DNA of 64,000 nt from JAHEEL01 sp942491345 (GTDB taxonomy: Bacteria; Actinomycetota; Acidimicrobiia; Spongiisociales; UBA5794). The notes beneath the pieces are model-generated. The model ran no database searches. It saw only the letters and a list, made by a program, of their open reading frames with translations, and was not told the DNA's origin. Below, one piece after another: positions 8,739 through 17,648 of the stretch. A program made the position numbers and the translations under genes. Position 1 is the stretch's first letter. The number at the start of each line of letters is the position of its first letter. The stretch lies in assembly GCA_942491345.1 (NCBI GenBank), contig CALOAN010000036.1, positions 155,421 through 219,420 on the forward strand, written 5' to 3'.

Positions 8739-10226
8739 TCAGCTCTGTTCGAGGATCCACGCGGTGATGAGATCGATTGCCTCAGGGGAGAACGTTTCCT
8801 CGATCCGTGTGTACTCGGAGACTGCCCCGGTTTCGGCGTTCTGGAAGAGGTGGTTGAGTCCCCTGAGTTCAGAGACCGTGGCGTCAGCGTTGGTGGCGAG
8901 AGCGGCTTCGAGGGCAGGGATGTTCTCCTCGGCCGAGACTTGCACATCGAGGCTGCCGATCAACGCCAGGGCGGGGATGTCGAGATCCTCGAGCGCGGGT
9001 GCCGGGTCATACGAGAGGAAGTAGCGCATCCACGGGTCCGTGAAGGCCGTCACGAACTGCTCGGTCATCGCCGGGTCCACGGTTTCCGTGACACCGGTCG
9101 GCGGACTCTGCAGCGCTGCCGAGACGATCGTTCGAATAGCTTCGGCAGCCTCGTCTTCCGACACACCGGACGCGGAGACCTCCATGATCTCCTGCCTCCA
9201 CGACAGCTGCCACGCGATGTCGGCCTCCGAAGCGCCCTCGATCCGCATGAGGTCTTCAGTCTGGCGTAACAGAACGTCAAGACCCGGCAGGCCGGGGCCT
9301 GCAAGAAGGACAACCAAGTCGACGGCATCCGAGTCGTTTGCAACCATCGGACCGATGATGCCTCCTTCGCTGTGACCCACGATGCCGATGGAGTCGAACC
9401 GGCCGTCGTCCGCAAGGAGCTGGATTGCGGCTGCGGTGTCCGTTGCGAGATCTGCCGAGGTCGCGCCGACGGGGTCACCAGTCGATCCGCCAACACCGCG
9501 GTCGTCGAAACGCAGCGAGGCGATCCCAGCCAAGGCGAACGCATCGGACAGGACGAGGAACGGCTTGTGGCCGACAATGGTCTCGTCACGATCCTGGGAC
9601 CCCGAGCCGGATGTGAATACGACGGCCGGGAAGGGACCCTCTCCGTCTGGCACCACAAGGGTGCCGGCGAGGGAGACATCCCCGTTCTCAAACCGAACAT
9701 CGGTTGCCTTGTACGGGAACGGCGGCGCGGGCTCCTGCGGTCGCGCCAGGACAAGAGGCGCTTCCCGCAGCTCGAACGTTGCCGGAACTTCGGCCCCCGA
9801 CTGGTACCACGTGCCGTTCATCGTTGTGCCTGCGATCTCACCCTCGAATACGACCTCGACGGCCGGAACCTTGATCGTGACGGCAGCGCCTTCAACGGTT
9901 CCGGTAATCGGCAAGTCCGGGGTTTCGACGGAAGGGCTCGTGACCAATCCGGCGATTGTTCCCGTGTCGTCGACGGTGAATTGGAACTCGATCATCTGCC
10001 CGGCTATGTCCCCCGCCCAGATCTCGACGTCGGGCGCTGTGCCTGGCGTTGTTGAGGCCGGTGCAGCCGATGTGGTGGATTCGGGTGGCGTGGAAGTGGT
10101 CACGACCGGCTCCCCCGGTGGTTGCGTCGGGGGCGTTGTTGAGGTCTCGGTACTGCTCGAACAAGCGGACAGAAGGAGCAGAAGAGCCAACCCGATGTCG
10201 ACGTGTAGTGCTGGGGCTCTTCGCAT
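8739..10226 (-). CDS. alpha/beta-hydrolase lipoprotein
   Basis: A 495-residue exported hydrolase. ATG at 10226 starts a lipoprotein signal with lipobox LLSAC, then a Thr/Pro/Ser linker (about 25-60). Residues about 65-165 form a beta-rich domain of unknown role. From about 170 onward is an alpha/beta-hydrolase fold with oxyanion region VVFTSGSGSQDRDE, nucleophile elbow GHSEGG, acid LIGSLDVQVS and catalytic histidine in LRGLNHLFQ. It resembles the family of esterase or peptidase S9-like lipoproteins that precede no particular operon. Substrate unknown. An in-frame extension to 10343 crosses the neighbouring promoter and is not used. Confidence 0.85.
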   Translation of the reverse strand: MRRAPALHVDIGLALLLLLSACSSSTETSTTPPTQPPGEPVVTTSTPPESTTSAAPASTTPGTAPDVEIWAGDIAGQMIEFQFTVDDTGTIAGLVTSPSVETPDLPITGTVEGAAVTIKVPAVEVVFEGEIAGTTMNGTWYQSGAEVPATFELREAPLVLARPQEPAPPFPYKATDVRFENGDVSLAGTLVVPDGEGPFPAVVFTSGSGSQDRDETIVGHKPFLVLSDAFALAGIASLRFDDRGVGGSTGDPVGATSADLATDTAAAIQLLADDGRFDSIGIVGHSEGGIIGPMVANDSDAVDLVVLLAGPGLPGLDVLLRQTEDLMRIEGASEADIAWQLSWRQEIMEVSASGVSEDEAAEAIRTIVSAALQSPPTGVTETVDPAMTEQFVTAFTDPWMRYFLSYDPAPALEDLDIPALALIGSLDVQVSAEENIPALEAALATNADATVSELRGLNHLFQNAETGAVSEYTRIEETFSPEAIDLITAWILEQS

Positions 10227-10311
10227 GTCGTGCCTCGATTGCGAGACCTCACACGAACGATACAGGGTGATCTGGGTGCCGTGAAGCACGTGGCAAGGTG
10301 CAGGTAGCAGG

Positions 10312-10317
10312 TAGCCT
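10312..10317 (+). promoter_or_regulatory. candidate -10 element of ybaB-recR
   Basis: TAGCCT lies seven bases before the ATG at 10325, so transcription would start at or next to the start codon. Confidence 0.5.
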
Positions 10318-10324
10318 TGTCGGC

Positions 10325-10654
10325 ATGTCACCACAGATGCCAAAGGACATGCGCCAGCTGATGCAGCAGGCGCAGCAGATGCAAGCGCAGATCGAGGCCG
10401 CTCAGAACGAGCTTTCGGCGAAGATCTATGAGGGGACGGCAGGCGGAGGGGTTGTGAAGGCCGTTGTTCGTGGATCCGGCGAACTCGTCTCCGTGGAGTT
10501 CGATCCTGGGATCCTCGATCCGGACGATCCCGAGATGGCCGGTGACCTGGTCGTTGCCGCGGTCAACTTGGCGCTCGCCGCAGCAGCGGAAGACGCAGCC
10601 GACTCGATGGGTGGCGTCGCCGGGGGGATGGATCTCGGCGGCCTCCTCGGCTGA
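10325..10654 (+). CDS. ybaB: YbaB/EbfC-family nucleoid-associated protein
   Basis: A 109-residue DNA-binding protein of the YbaB/EbfC family. The N-terminal helix is rich in Met and Gln (MRQLMQQAQQMQAQIEAAQ), followed by the conserved GTAGGGVVKAVVRGSGELVS beta region and an acidic DPDDPEMAGDL stretch, ending in a glycine-rich tail. It sits directly upstream of recR, with the TGA/ATG overlapping at 10652-10656, the standard dnaX-ybaB-recR neighbourhood although dnaX is here in the opposite orientation. ATG 10325 is preferred because of the TAGCCT element; ATG 10337 is an alternative. Confidence 0.93.
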   Translation: MSPQMPKDMRQLMQQAQQMQAQIEAAQNELSAKIYEGTAGGGVVKAVVRGSGELVSVEFDPGILDPDDPEMAGDLVVAAVNLALAAAAEDAADSMGGVAGGMDLGGLLG

Positions 10655-11247
10655 TGTTCGAACCGCCGGTTCAGCGCCTCGTCGACGAATTGGCCCGGCT
10701 CCCAGGGGTCGGGCAGAAGAGCGCGCAGCGGCTCGCGTTCTATCTTCTGAACGCCGAGGAAGCCGACGCCGTCCGCCTCGCAGACGCCATCACCTCGATG
10801 CGCCGCGAAGTCCGGCTGTGCTCGCGCTGTTTCAACGTCACGGCGGAAGAGGAATGTTCGATCTGCCGTGACCTCCGGCGCGACCCGACCGTCCTCTGTG
10901 TTGTCGAACGCGCCCAGGACATCCCGGTCATCGAGAAGACCGGCGAATTTGTCGGACGGTATCACGTCCTCGGAGGAGCGATCTCCCCAATCGAAGGCAT
11001 CGGGCCGGACCAACTGCGGGCTCGCGAGCTCCTCGATCGCGTGGATTCCGAACAGGTGACTGAGGTGATTGTTGCCGCGAACCCGACGCTGGAAGGTGAT
11101 GCGACGGCGATGTTCCTCGCGCGCATGCTGAAGCCGCTCGGCGTCACGGTGTCGCGGCTTGCTTCGGGCCTTCCTGTTGGTGGTGATCTGGACTACGCAG
11201 ACGAGATCACGCTCGGCAGGGCACTCACCGGCCGCAAAGAGATCTAG
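10654..11247 (+). CDS. recR: recombination mediator protein RecR
   Basis: A 197-residue RecR of normal length. It shows the helix-hairpin-helix LARLPGVGQKSAQRLAFYLL at the N-terminus, a four-cysteine zinc finger CSRCFNVTAEEECSIC (about residues 55-70), and a Toprim domain with VVERAQDIPVIEKTG and later VIVAANPTLEGDATAMFL, ending with the GLPVGGDLDYADEITLGRAL signature. It acts with RecF/RecO in loading RecA at gaps. It is translationally coupled to ybaB. Confidence 0.97.
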   Translation: MFEPPVQRLVDELARLPGVGQKSAQRLAFYLLNAEEADAVRLADAITSMRREVRLCSRCFNVTAEEECSICRDLRRDPTVLCVVERAQDIPVIEKTGEFVGRYHVLGGAISPIEGIGPDQLRARELLDRVDSEQVTEVIVAANPTLEGDATAMFLARMLKPLGVTVSRLASGLPVGGDLDYADEITLGRALTGRKEI

Positions 11248-11259
11248 GCGAGGGGTCGC

Positions 11260-11889
11260 GTGCAAGACCTCACCCGAGAACTCTGGGACAAGCAGAATCA
11301 ACACCCCGGAGACCGGCTTCGGCTCTTCGAGGCCGTGAGCCGGGCAATCGATGTTGCCGCCGCCCTCTATCCGGGGTCGTACGTGGACATTGCGGCGTCG
11401 TTCGTCTTCCCGTCGGTGACCTATGTCGACAGCGATGCGCGAACTGCGCGCTTCTTCTCCGACTCAACCGGCGTCGACGAGATCATCGCCGAGCACGTCT
11501 CGGTCGCCGAGGAACGGACGTGGAAGTTCATCGGCGCCGACTACACCACCGATCTCGGCCTGTCGGACGCCCAGTTCGACCTGCTGATCTCGCTCTATGC
11601 AGGCTTCGTGTCGGAGCCCTGCACCCGGTATCTGCGGCCGGGGGCATGGCTGCTGGTCAACCCGAGCCACGGCGACGCCGCAATCGCCGCGATCGATCCC
11701 CGATATCGACTCGTGGGCGTGGTGCAGTCCCAATCGGGGACCTACTCCGTGAGCGATCGGAACCTCGAGGCGTACCTGATCCCAAAACGAGATATCGAGG
11801 TGACGGCCGACCTCATCCACGACTCGGGACGGGGCGTCGCCTACACCAAGTCGCCGTTCGCCTACCTGTTCCAACTGGCATCCGATTGA
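11260..11889 (+). CDS. conserved hypothetical protein
   Basis: A 209-residue soluble-looking protein with a GTG start at 11260, 12 bases after recR, so probably in the same transcript. It has the shape of a methyltransferase-like or nucleotide-sugar enzyme without diagnostic motifs: ALYPGSYVDIAASFVFP near residue 35, AQFDLLISLYAGFVSEPCTRYLRPGAWLLVNPSH near 110. The phrase RYLRPGAWLLVN resembles the post-motif strand of class I methyltransferases, but a GxGxG motif is absent. Function unknown. Confidence 0.7.
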   Translation: MQDLTRELWDKQNQHPGDRLRLFEAVSRAIDVAAALYPGSYVDIAASFVFPSVTYVDSDARTARFFSDSTGVDEIIAEHVSVAEERTWKFIGADYTTDLGLSDAQFDLLISLYAGFVSEPCTRYLRPGAWLLVNPSHGDAAIAAIDPRYRLVGVVQSQSGTYSVSDRNLEAYLIPKRDIEVTADLIHDSGRGVAYTKSPFAYLFQLASD

Positions 11890-11956
11890 CCGATGTGATC
11901 GATGGCTGCACGGTCGGTCGTCGTCGCGGCCTCGATTCGGCCTTGTCCGGTTGTTT

Positions 11957-13219
11957 CTATGGGGGTGTTCCGCTGGTGGTGTAGGTGTGGCCGAGTTTGC
12001 TGGTCCATTGGTGGGTGCCGTTGGGGAGGGGTGTGTAGGTCCAGGCGTGTTGGTGGCGGATGCAGTGGTCGTGGCGGCAGAGTGGCCCGAGGTTGTTTTC
12101 GGTGGTTGGGCCGCCGTCGCTGTAGGGGGTGCGGTGGTCGAGGTCGGCGTTGATGGCGGGCATGCGGCAGCCGGGGAAGACGCAGGTGGGGTTGCGTGCC
12201 TCGACCGCTCTGCGTTGCGCAGCGGTGGGGCGGCGCCTCGTGATACCGGTGTGGGTGGGTTGGCCGGTATCCGGGTTGGTGATGGTGTAGCGCCATTCTG
12301 CGTCGGTTTGGTGTTTGGTGACGCGGCGGGCGATGTCGGCAATGACGGGTCCGTAGCCGGCGAGGTCGCCGGGGTGGTTGTTGAGTTCGGTGAGGGTGTC
12401 GAGGTCGACGCGCAGGTCGATGACGCCGCGATCGGTTTTGCCGTATGCGGTGCCGCAGAGGAGGTCGAGGTAGACGTCGGCTCGGAGTTGGTCCATGGTC
12501 CGGTGTTCGTCTTTGTGGCGGAGGGATCGGGCGATGCGGTTGACGCGGTGCGCGGCGGCCATCACCCGGTCGGGGGGCAGGTCTATGCCGAACAGGTTCG
12601 CGGTGCCCGAGTCGTTGGCTTCGACGGCGATTCTGCGTTCGGTGACGGCGTCTTGGTAGCGTTGGGTGGCGTCGTCGGGTTCGGCTTCGATACACAGCCT
12701 GCGGAGCCGGGCGCGGAGTTGTCCGGTGGTGTAGCGGGTGGCGTCGTCGGCGATCTGGTCGACGATGCGTCGGGCGATGTCGTCGTCGAGGTGGGCGGTG
12801 CCGTCCAACAGGACTCGTGCCCGGCGCAGGTCCAACACACCCGAGGCGAGCATGTCGTGGATGTGGGGGAGTCGGGTGGCGAGTTCGAGGGCGATGCCGA
12901 TCTCGGTGTCGGCGCTGCGGCGGGTGAGATGCAGTGCGGCACGGACCTCGGCGGCGGCGGCTTCGGCGGCGTCCCACCGTTTCGTGTCGTCATCGTCCAA
13001 TACGTCGACAACGGCGGCCATATCCGCATACATCGACGCCGTGTAGTGCGACACGAGTCGCTGGTGGGCGCGCAGCACGACGATGCGGTCATACCCGGAG
13101 ACCCGCCTGACGTCGATCGAGGCGAGGAACGCAGCCAGGATCGGGCCGGGTTCCATCGCATCGAGGCCGGCCGGGATCGGCTCGTCCTGATCGCTCTTCG
13201 CTTCGTACAAATCCAACAT
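11957..13219 (-). CDS. DUF222/HNH endonuclease-domain protein
   Basis: A 420-residue protein of the large actinobacterial DUF222 plus HNH family. Residues about 1-300 are the helical DUF222 domain (DARRARVLLDG-like helices, LRARLRRLCIEAEPD). The C-terminus carries a zinc-containing HNH nuclease with CVFPGCRMPA, ADLDHRTPYSDGG and NLGPLCRHDH. These genes are multicopy in many actinobacteria and behave like spreading selfish or repeat-associated genes (REP13E12-like), but no inverted ends or target duplications are visible here. The codon choice looks more G+C-biased than its neighbours. Confidence 0.85.
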   Translation of the reverse strand: MLDLYEAKSDQDEPIPAGLDAMEPGPILAAFLASIDVRRVSGYDRIVVLRAHQRLVSHYTASMYADMAAVVDVLDDDDTKRWDAAEAAAAEVRAALHLTRRSADTEIGIALELATRLPHIHDMLASGVLDLRRARVLLDGTAHLDDDIARRIVDQIADDATRYTTGQLRARLRRLCIEAEPDDATQRYQDAVTERRIAVEANDSGTANLFGIDLPPDRVMAAAHRVNRIARSLRHKDEHRTMDQLRADVYLDLLCGTAYGKTDRGVIDLRVDLDTLTELNNHPGDLAGYGPVIADIARRVTKHQTDAEWRYTITNPDTGQPTHTGITRRRPTAAQRRAVEARNPTCVFPGCRMPAINADLDHRTPYSDGGPTTENNLGPLCRHDHCIRHQHAWTYTPLPNGTHQWTSKLGHTYTTSGTPP

Positions 13220-13225
13220 ACCGGC

Positions 13226-13231
13226 AACGTA
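13226..13231 (-). promoter_or_regulatory. candidate -10 element of the DUF222/HNH gene
   Basis: TACGTT on the minus strand, six bases before the ATG at 13219, no ribosome site between. Confidence 0.4.
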
Positions 13232-13368
13232 TCACCCGCCTACGACACAAAACCGGGTCGGACGACAACCAACCACAAGAAACCCGAGAAACCCCAAAAC
13301 CCCGCAGCAGTGGCCGATGGGTTTGACCCCGGTGCATGTCTGTGGGGTCAGGTGGTCGGGGCACCCGT

Positions 13369-13893
13369 CTAGCGGCGGTCACCTTTGCGGGTTCTGAAGA
13401 GGAGCATTGTTTCTCCCCGTTGGTTCACGAAGCTCGACCGAACGGCGTGGACCTGGTCGGCAACACGGAGCGAAGCCTCATTCCGCGGATCGACGATCGA
13501 GCAGACGACCGAAAGGGCCAGGTCGTCGAGTCCATACGCGACACAAGCTCCGGCAGCCTCAGTCGCGTAACCCTGGCCACGTTCCGCATCGAGAATGTGA
13601 TATCCGACTTCTGCCATGGAGGTTCCACCAATATCCTGAACGGTCAAGCCGCAGTCACCCATTGCATGGCCCGTTTCGTTGTTCTCAACGACCCACAGTC
13701 CGTAGCCGTGACTCTCGTAGCTCCGAAGATTCCAATCGATCCAGCCTCGAGCCGCCTCGATCGACGCCATCGACGGATAGAACCTCTTGGCGTACCGATC
13801 GTTGAAGAGATCGATCACGAATTGTTCGTCGGTCTCGACATACCGACGAAATCGGAGGCGATCCGTCGGCGGTGGGACCAGAGAGCTCGACAT
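13369..13893 (-). CDS. GNAT-family N-acetyltransferase (RimJ/RimL-like)
   Basis: A 174-residue acetyltransferase starting at ATG 13893. The layout fits the RimJ/RimL-type GNAT subfamily: TDRLRFRRYVETDEQFV at the N-terminus, the acceptor region WVVENNETGHAMGDCGLT, strand four AEVGYHILDAERGQGYATEA with the acetyl-CoA pyrophosphate loop RGQGYATEA, and SIVDPRNEASLRVA near the end. Substrate cannot be told. The longer frame to 14052 overlaps the divergent glycosyltransferase start and is rejected. Confidence 0.85.
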   Translation of the reverse strand: MSSSLVPPPTDRLRFRRYVETDEQFVIDLFNDRYAKRFYPSMASIEAARGWIDWNLRSYESHGYGLWVVENNETGHAMGDCGLTVQDIGGTSMAEVGYHILDAERGQGYATEAAGACVAYGLDDLALSVVCSIVDPRNEASLRVADQVHAVRSSFVNQRGETMLLFRTRKGDRR

Positions 13894-13991
13894 GCACACC
13901 ACGGTACAGATCGGTCGGAGAACGTCCAGAGGCCGCGGACCCTTCGACCTCGCGCACGCATGGGTGGAATCCGTACGACGTTGAGGCACCG

Positions 13992-13997
13992 TACGAT
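13992..13997 (+). promoter_or_regulatory. candidate -10 element of the DUF3524 glycosyltransferase
   Basis: TACGAT, six bases ahead of the GTG at 14004; this also decides the GTG start, which places the conserved EPHYGGSH motif at the expected N-terminus. Confidence 0.5.
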
Positions 13998-14003
13998 GGT
14001 TGT

Positions 14004-15098
14004 GTGAGGGTCGCACTCGTAGAGCCCCACTACGGAGGCTCGCACAAGGCATGGGCCGACGGTTACGCCGTCAACAGCGCCAACGATGTCACGCTGATCA
14101 CGCACGAAGCCCGGTTCTGGAAGTGGCGCATGCACGGCGCTCACCTGACGCTGGCAGCGGACCTGGCCGAAGTGCTCGAAGCGGCACCGGACGTGGTGCT
14201 CGCCTCTTCGATGATGAACGTCGCAAGCTTTGCCGGCGCTACTCGGCACATTGTCGGAGGTGCACCGATCGCCGTCTACTTCCACGAGAGCCAGTTCGCA
14301 TACCCGCTCTCGCCGCTCGACCGGCCGGACCAGACCTACCCGATGGTCAACTGGTCGAGCGCGGCGGCTGTCGATCTTGTGATCTTCAACTCGGAATTCC
14401 ATCGGACGGTCTTCTTCGAGGAGGCCGAGCGATTCCTTCGTCAGTTCCCGGATCAACGTCACGGTCGTCTCATTCAGGCGGTCCGGGATCGTTCCATCGT
14501 TCTCCCAGTCGGTGTGGATCTCCAACGATTCGGAACTCCGGCTGTCAGCGTTGGCGGTCTCCCGCTGATCCTGTGGAACCAACGCTGGGAGCATGACAAG
14601 GGACCGGACGAATTCGTCACCCTGATCGAGTCGCTCGTCGCCGAGGACCTCGACTTCGAAGTTGCGGTGGTCGGAGAGCAGTTCGTGTCCGCCCCGGAGT
14701 CGTTTGGCCGCCTCCCGGAGCTCCTCGGTAGCCGACTGGTCGCTTTCGGTTTCGTGCCCGCCGAGGAATACATCGATCTGCTGCGACGCGCCGACATCGT
14801 CGTGTCAACGGCCCACCACGAATACTTCGGTATCGGCATCGTCGAAGCGATGGCCGCGGGTGCGTTCCCCGTTCTCCCAAATCGCCTGGTCTATCTCGAG
14901 AGGATTCCGGAGCCCTACCGAGCCCGATGTCTGTACGAGGACGCCGGCACCCTCGTGTCTCGCATTCGTTGGCCCCTCGAGTACCCGATGGAGGCGGCGA
15001 GGGCCGCGAAAGACCTGGCAGCGACGGTCGCGAAGTACGACTGGTCTGTGGTTGCGCCCGCATATGACGCAGTACTGGAGTCCCTGGCAGCTGAATAG
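14004..15098 (+). CDS. DUF3524 GT-B glycosyltransferase (tRNA-queuosine mannosyltransferase family)
   Basis: A 364-residue glycosyltransferase. The opening VALVEPHYGGSHKAWADGY is the hallmark of the DUF3524/GTDC1 family, whose animal member QTMAN attaches mannose to queuosine in tRNA-Asp. Later motifs fit a GT-B fold: NWSSAAAVDLVIFNSEFHR, ILWNQRWEHDKGPDEF, and the nucleotide-sugar site HHEYFGIGIVEAMAAGAFP with both glutamates. GTG start at 14004. No tgt, queA or queG lies in the window, so a role in queuosine glycosylation is a family-level inference. Confidence 0.85.
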   Translation: MRVALVEPHYGGSHKAWADGYAVNSANDVTLITHEARFWKWRMHGAHLTLAADLAEVLEAAPDVVLASSMMNVASFAGATRHIVGGAPIAVYFHESQFAYPLSPLDRPDQTYPMVNWSSAAAVDLVIFNSEFHRTVFFEEAERFLRQFPDQRHGRLIQAVRDRSIVLPVGVDLQRFGTPAVSVGGLPLILWNQRWEHDKGPDEFVTLIESLVAEDLDFEVAVVGEQFVSAPESFGRLPELLGSRLVAFGFVPAEEYIDLLRRADIVVSTAHHEYFGIGIVEAMAAGAFPVLPNRLVYLERIPEPYRARCLYEDAGTLVSRIRWPLEYPMEAARAAKDLAATVAKYDWSVVAPAYDAVLESLAAE

Positions 15099-15184
15099 TC
15101 GATCCAACGCGCCTTCGCCGCGGAGATCATCGTGAGAACGACCTGGACCGCCTGGCCGGCACTCGACACCGACCTGTGGAACCG

Positions 15185-16171
15185 TCAGTCCACGGGGTTG
15201 ATGCCGTCGATCCAGTCGAGCCTGTGTGTTCCTTCGATGAAGCGGATCGTCCCGGATTGGGAGCGCATGACCACGGAGTGGGTTTCGACGCTTCGGCCGT
15301 AGAAGCCGATGCCGTTGAGAAGTGATCCTGAAGTCACGCCGGTTGCTGCGAAGAACGTGTTGTCGGAGTTAACGAGGTCCCGCGTTGTCAGCACCTGGTT
15401 GAGATCGTGACCGTGTTCGAGGGCATACGTTCGTTCTGAGTCGTCGCGCGCCCACAGCTTGCACTGGATCTCGCCATGGAGTGCTGCCATCGCGCACGCC
15501 GCGGTGACGGCCTCCGGCGAGCCGCCGATGCCGAGGAGGATGTCAATACCGCTGTCCCGCTTCGCGGTCGAGATGGCCCCGGAGATGTCTCCATCGCCGA
15601 TGAGGGCGATCCGGGCCCCCGCGGCTCGGACCTGGCGGACGTACTCATCGTTTCTCGGTCGATCCAGGATCACCGCCGTGACGTCTTCGATGTCCTTCTT
15701 CTTCGCCTTGGCGACCTGCGCGAGGTTGTGCTCGACCGGGGCATTGATGTCTACCTTGCCGGCGGCCTCCTCGCCAACGGCGATCTTCTCCATATAGACC
15801 AACGACCCGGGTGCGTACATGGAGCCGCTGTCGGCCATCGCGATCACCGCGAGGGCACCCGGCATGCCGAGGGCGCAGAGACGCGTTCCGTCGATAGGGT
15901 CGACGGCGACGTCCATCCTCGGTTCACGGCCATTGCCGACGATCTCGCCGTTGAAGAGCATCGGGGCTTCGTCCTTCTCCCCTTCGCCGATAACGACGAT
16001 GCCATCGACGTCGATGGTGGACAGCGTGTGACGCATCGCATCGACCGCGGCCTGATCGACGCTGTTCTTGTCGCCTCTGCCTTGCCACTTCGCGGCGGCC
16101 ATGGCCGCAGCCTCGGTGACCCGAACCAGCTCCAGTGCGAGATTGCGATCCGCTGGTTGGTTGAGCGCCAT
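15185..16171 (-). CDS. glpX: class II fructose-1,6-bisphosphatase
   Basis: A 328-residue GlpX-type phosphatase that converts fructose 1,6-bisphosphate to fructose 6-phosphate in gluconeogenesis. Visible metal and substrate motifs are VVIGEGEKDEAPMLFNGE, the AVDPIDGTRLCALG segment, GALAVIAMADSG, and LGIGGSPEAVTAACAMAALHG. The length is normal. It follows the thiolase gene by five bases on the same strand and is probably co-transcribed with the epimerase and thiolase. Confidence 0.95.
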   Translation of the reverse strand: MALNQPADRNLALELVRVTEAAAMAAAKWQGRGDKNSVDQAAVDAMRHTLSTIDVDGIVVIGEGEKDEAPMLFNGEIVGNGREPRMDVAVDPIDGTRLCALGMPGALAVIAMADSGSMYAPGSLVYMEKIAVGEEAAGKVDINAPVEHNLAQVAKAKKKDIEDVTAVILDRPRNDEYVRQVRAAGARIALIGDGDISGAISTAKRDSGIDILLGIGGSPEAVTAACAMAALHGEIQCKLWARDDSERTYALEHGHDLNQVLTTRDLVNSDNTFFAATGVTSGSLLNGIGFYGRSVETHSVVMRSQSGTIRFIEGTHRLDWIDGINPVD

Positions 16172-16176
16172 CTAAC

Positions 16177-17352
16177 TCAGACCTTCACGATCAGCGCGTC
16201 ACCCTGGCCGCCGCCGCCACACAAAGCGGCGCCGCCGATACCGCCTCCACGGGCTCTGAGGGCGCTGATGAGTGTCACGACGATTCGAGCGCCGGAGGCG
16301 CCAAGCGGGTGGCCAAGCGCGACCGCGCCACCGTTCACGTTCACGCGATCGTGCGGTATGCCGAGCAGGTTCGCCGAGTAGAGCGACACTGCGGCAAACG
16401 CCTCATTGATCTCGACGAGGTCGAGATCACGAACGTCGAGATCCGCCTTCTCGAGGGCGATGCGCAGGGCGTTGGCAGGCTGCGCCTGGAGGCTGGTATC
16501 GGGCCCTGCGGTCTGCCCGTACGCCAGGATTTCGGCAATCACCGGCATCCCGAGCTCCTCAGCGGCGTCCCGGTCTGCGACCACGAGTGCTGCAGCCCCG
16601 TCGGAGATCTGTGATGCATTGCCCGCAGTGACGGTTCCGCCGTCCAGGAAGGCCGCGCGGAGTTCGCTGAGCGACTCGGGGGTCGTGCCCGGGCGCATTC
16701 CCTCGTCGTGCTCGATCAGGATGGGATCTCCCCTGCGCTGGGGAACCTCGACAGCCACGATCTCATCGTCGAAGGCACCAGACTCGGTCGCAGCGATAGC
16801 GCGATCGTGACTCGCAGCGGCCCACGCATCCTGCTCGGCTCGCCCGATACCGAGCTTGGTGTTGTTGTCGTCGGTCGACTTCCCCATGAGCACGTGATCG
16901 AACGCGCACACAAGGCCATCTTGGTTGAGAGAGTCGACGAGCTCCGTGCCGCCGTATCCGTAGCCGAAGCGAGCTCCGTTGAGGATGTGAGGTGCGTTGG
17001 TCATTGACTCCATCCCGCCGGTCATGATGATGCGCGACTCCCCGGCTCTGATGTGCATGTCGGCATCGGCGATTGTGGCGGTACCGGACAGACATGCCTT
17101 GTCGATCGTTGTCGACGGCACCGTCATCGGGATACCGCCCTTGAACGCCGCTTGTCGGCCGGTGACCTGACCTTGCCCCGTCTGGATAACGTGGCCGAAC
17201 AGAACCTCGTCGATCTGATCTCCGCTTATGCCGGCCCGTTCGAGGGCCGCAGCGATGGCAAAACCGCCGAGATCCATAGCCGTGAGTGAGGTGAATCCAC
17301 CCCGGAACCTGCCGATCGGTGTCCTGGCGATCGAGGAGACAACGGTGGCCAT
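16177..17352 (-). CDS. acetyl-CoA C-acetyltransferase (thiolase)
   Basis: A 391-residue thiolase. Nucleophile Cys87 lies in DKACLSGTATI. Further motifs are NEAFAAVSLYSANL, GGAVALGHPLGASGAR with the catalytic His, and CGGGGQGDA with the second catalytic Cys. The start is ATG 17352, preceded by AAAGGG. The context with methylmalonyl-CoA epimerase and a carboxylase-like small protein points to short-chain acyl-CoA metabolism, either degradation of branched chains or acetoacetyl-CoA formation. The ribosome site and a TAGCAT element 28 bases upstream suggest it can also be transcribed on its own. Confidence 0.94.
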   Translation of the reverse strand: MATVVSSIARTPIGRFRGGFTSLTAMDLGGFAIAAALERAGISGDQIDEVLFGHVIQTGQGQVTGRQAAFKGGIPMTVPSTTIDKACLSGTATIADADMHIRAGESRIIMTGGMESMTNAPHILNGARFGYGYGGTELVDSLNQDGLVCAFDHVLMGKSTDDNNTKLGIGRAEQDAWAAASHDRAIAATESGAFDDEIVAVEVPQRRGDPILIEHDEGMRPGTTPESLSELRAAFLDGGTVTAGNASQISDGAAALVVADRDAAEELGMPVIAEILAYGQTAGPDTSLQAQPANALRIALEKADLDVRDLDLVEINEAFAAVSLYSANLLGIPHDRVNVNGGAVALGHPLGASGARIVVTLISALRARGGGIGGAALCGGGGQGDALIVKV

Positions 17353-17414
17353 CGGAACCCTTTCGTGGCTTCGGCACGATGCTACCTGCCGCGATCCGGT
17401 CTGGAGAATGCGCG

Positions 17415-17648
17415 CTACTCTGCCTGCTCGCCGCTTTCGGTCCACGGTGCCGCATCGAATTGGTGGGAAATAAGCGGCGGCGGGATGTCACGGGGTCGGC
17501 TCGATTGGACCCACGGGCTCGGCTTCGGCACAGGTGGCCGGGTTGCCCTCGTTTCCGCCTCGGTTTCGTCGACATGGGCTACTGCAGCGGCGATTGCGGC
17601 GGCCGTTGCCGCGTCTGCGCCACCTTTGATAGAGGCGATTTCGGTCAC
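17415..17648 (-). CDS. small protein resembling acyl-CoA carboxylase epsilon subunit
   Basis: A 77-residue protein with GTG start at 17648 that overlaps the epimerase stop as GTGA, which argues strongly that it is real and coupled. It has an Ala-rich amphipathic helix (IKGGADAATAAAIAAAVA) and then a proline-rich tail with SPWVQSSRPRDIPPPL. That two-part plan, an Ala/Thr helix followed by a W/R/P tail, resembles the epsilon subunits of actinobacterial acyl-CoA carboxylases. The match is by eye only. No carboxylase alpha or beta gene is in the window. Confidence 0.5.
   Translation of the reverse strand: MTEIASIKGGADAATAAAIAAAVAHVDETEAETRATRPPVPKPSPWVQSSRPRDIPPPLISHQFDAAPWTESGEQAE

Noticed and set aside
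11951..13372. A 473-codon plus-strand frame opposite the DUF222/HNH gene
   Set aside because: It is Val/Gly/Glu-rich, without domains, and mirrors a high-G+C gene on the other strand whose HNH motifs are intact.
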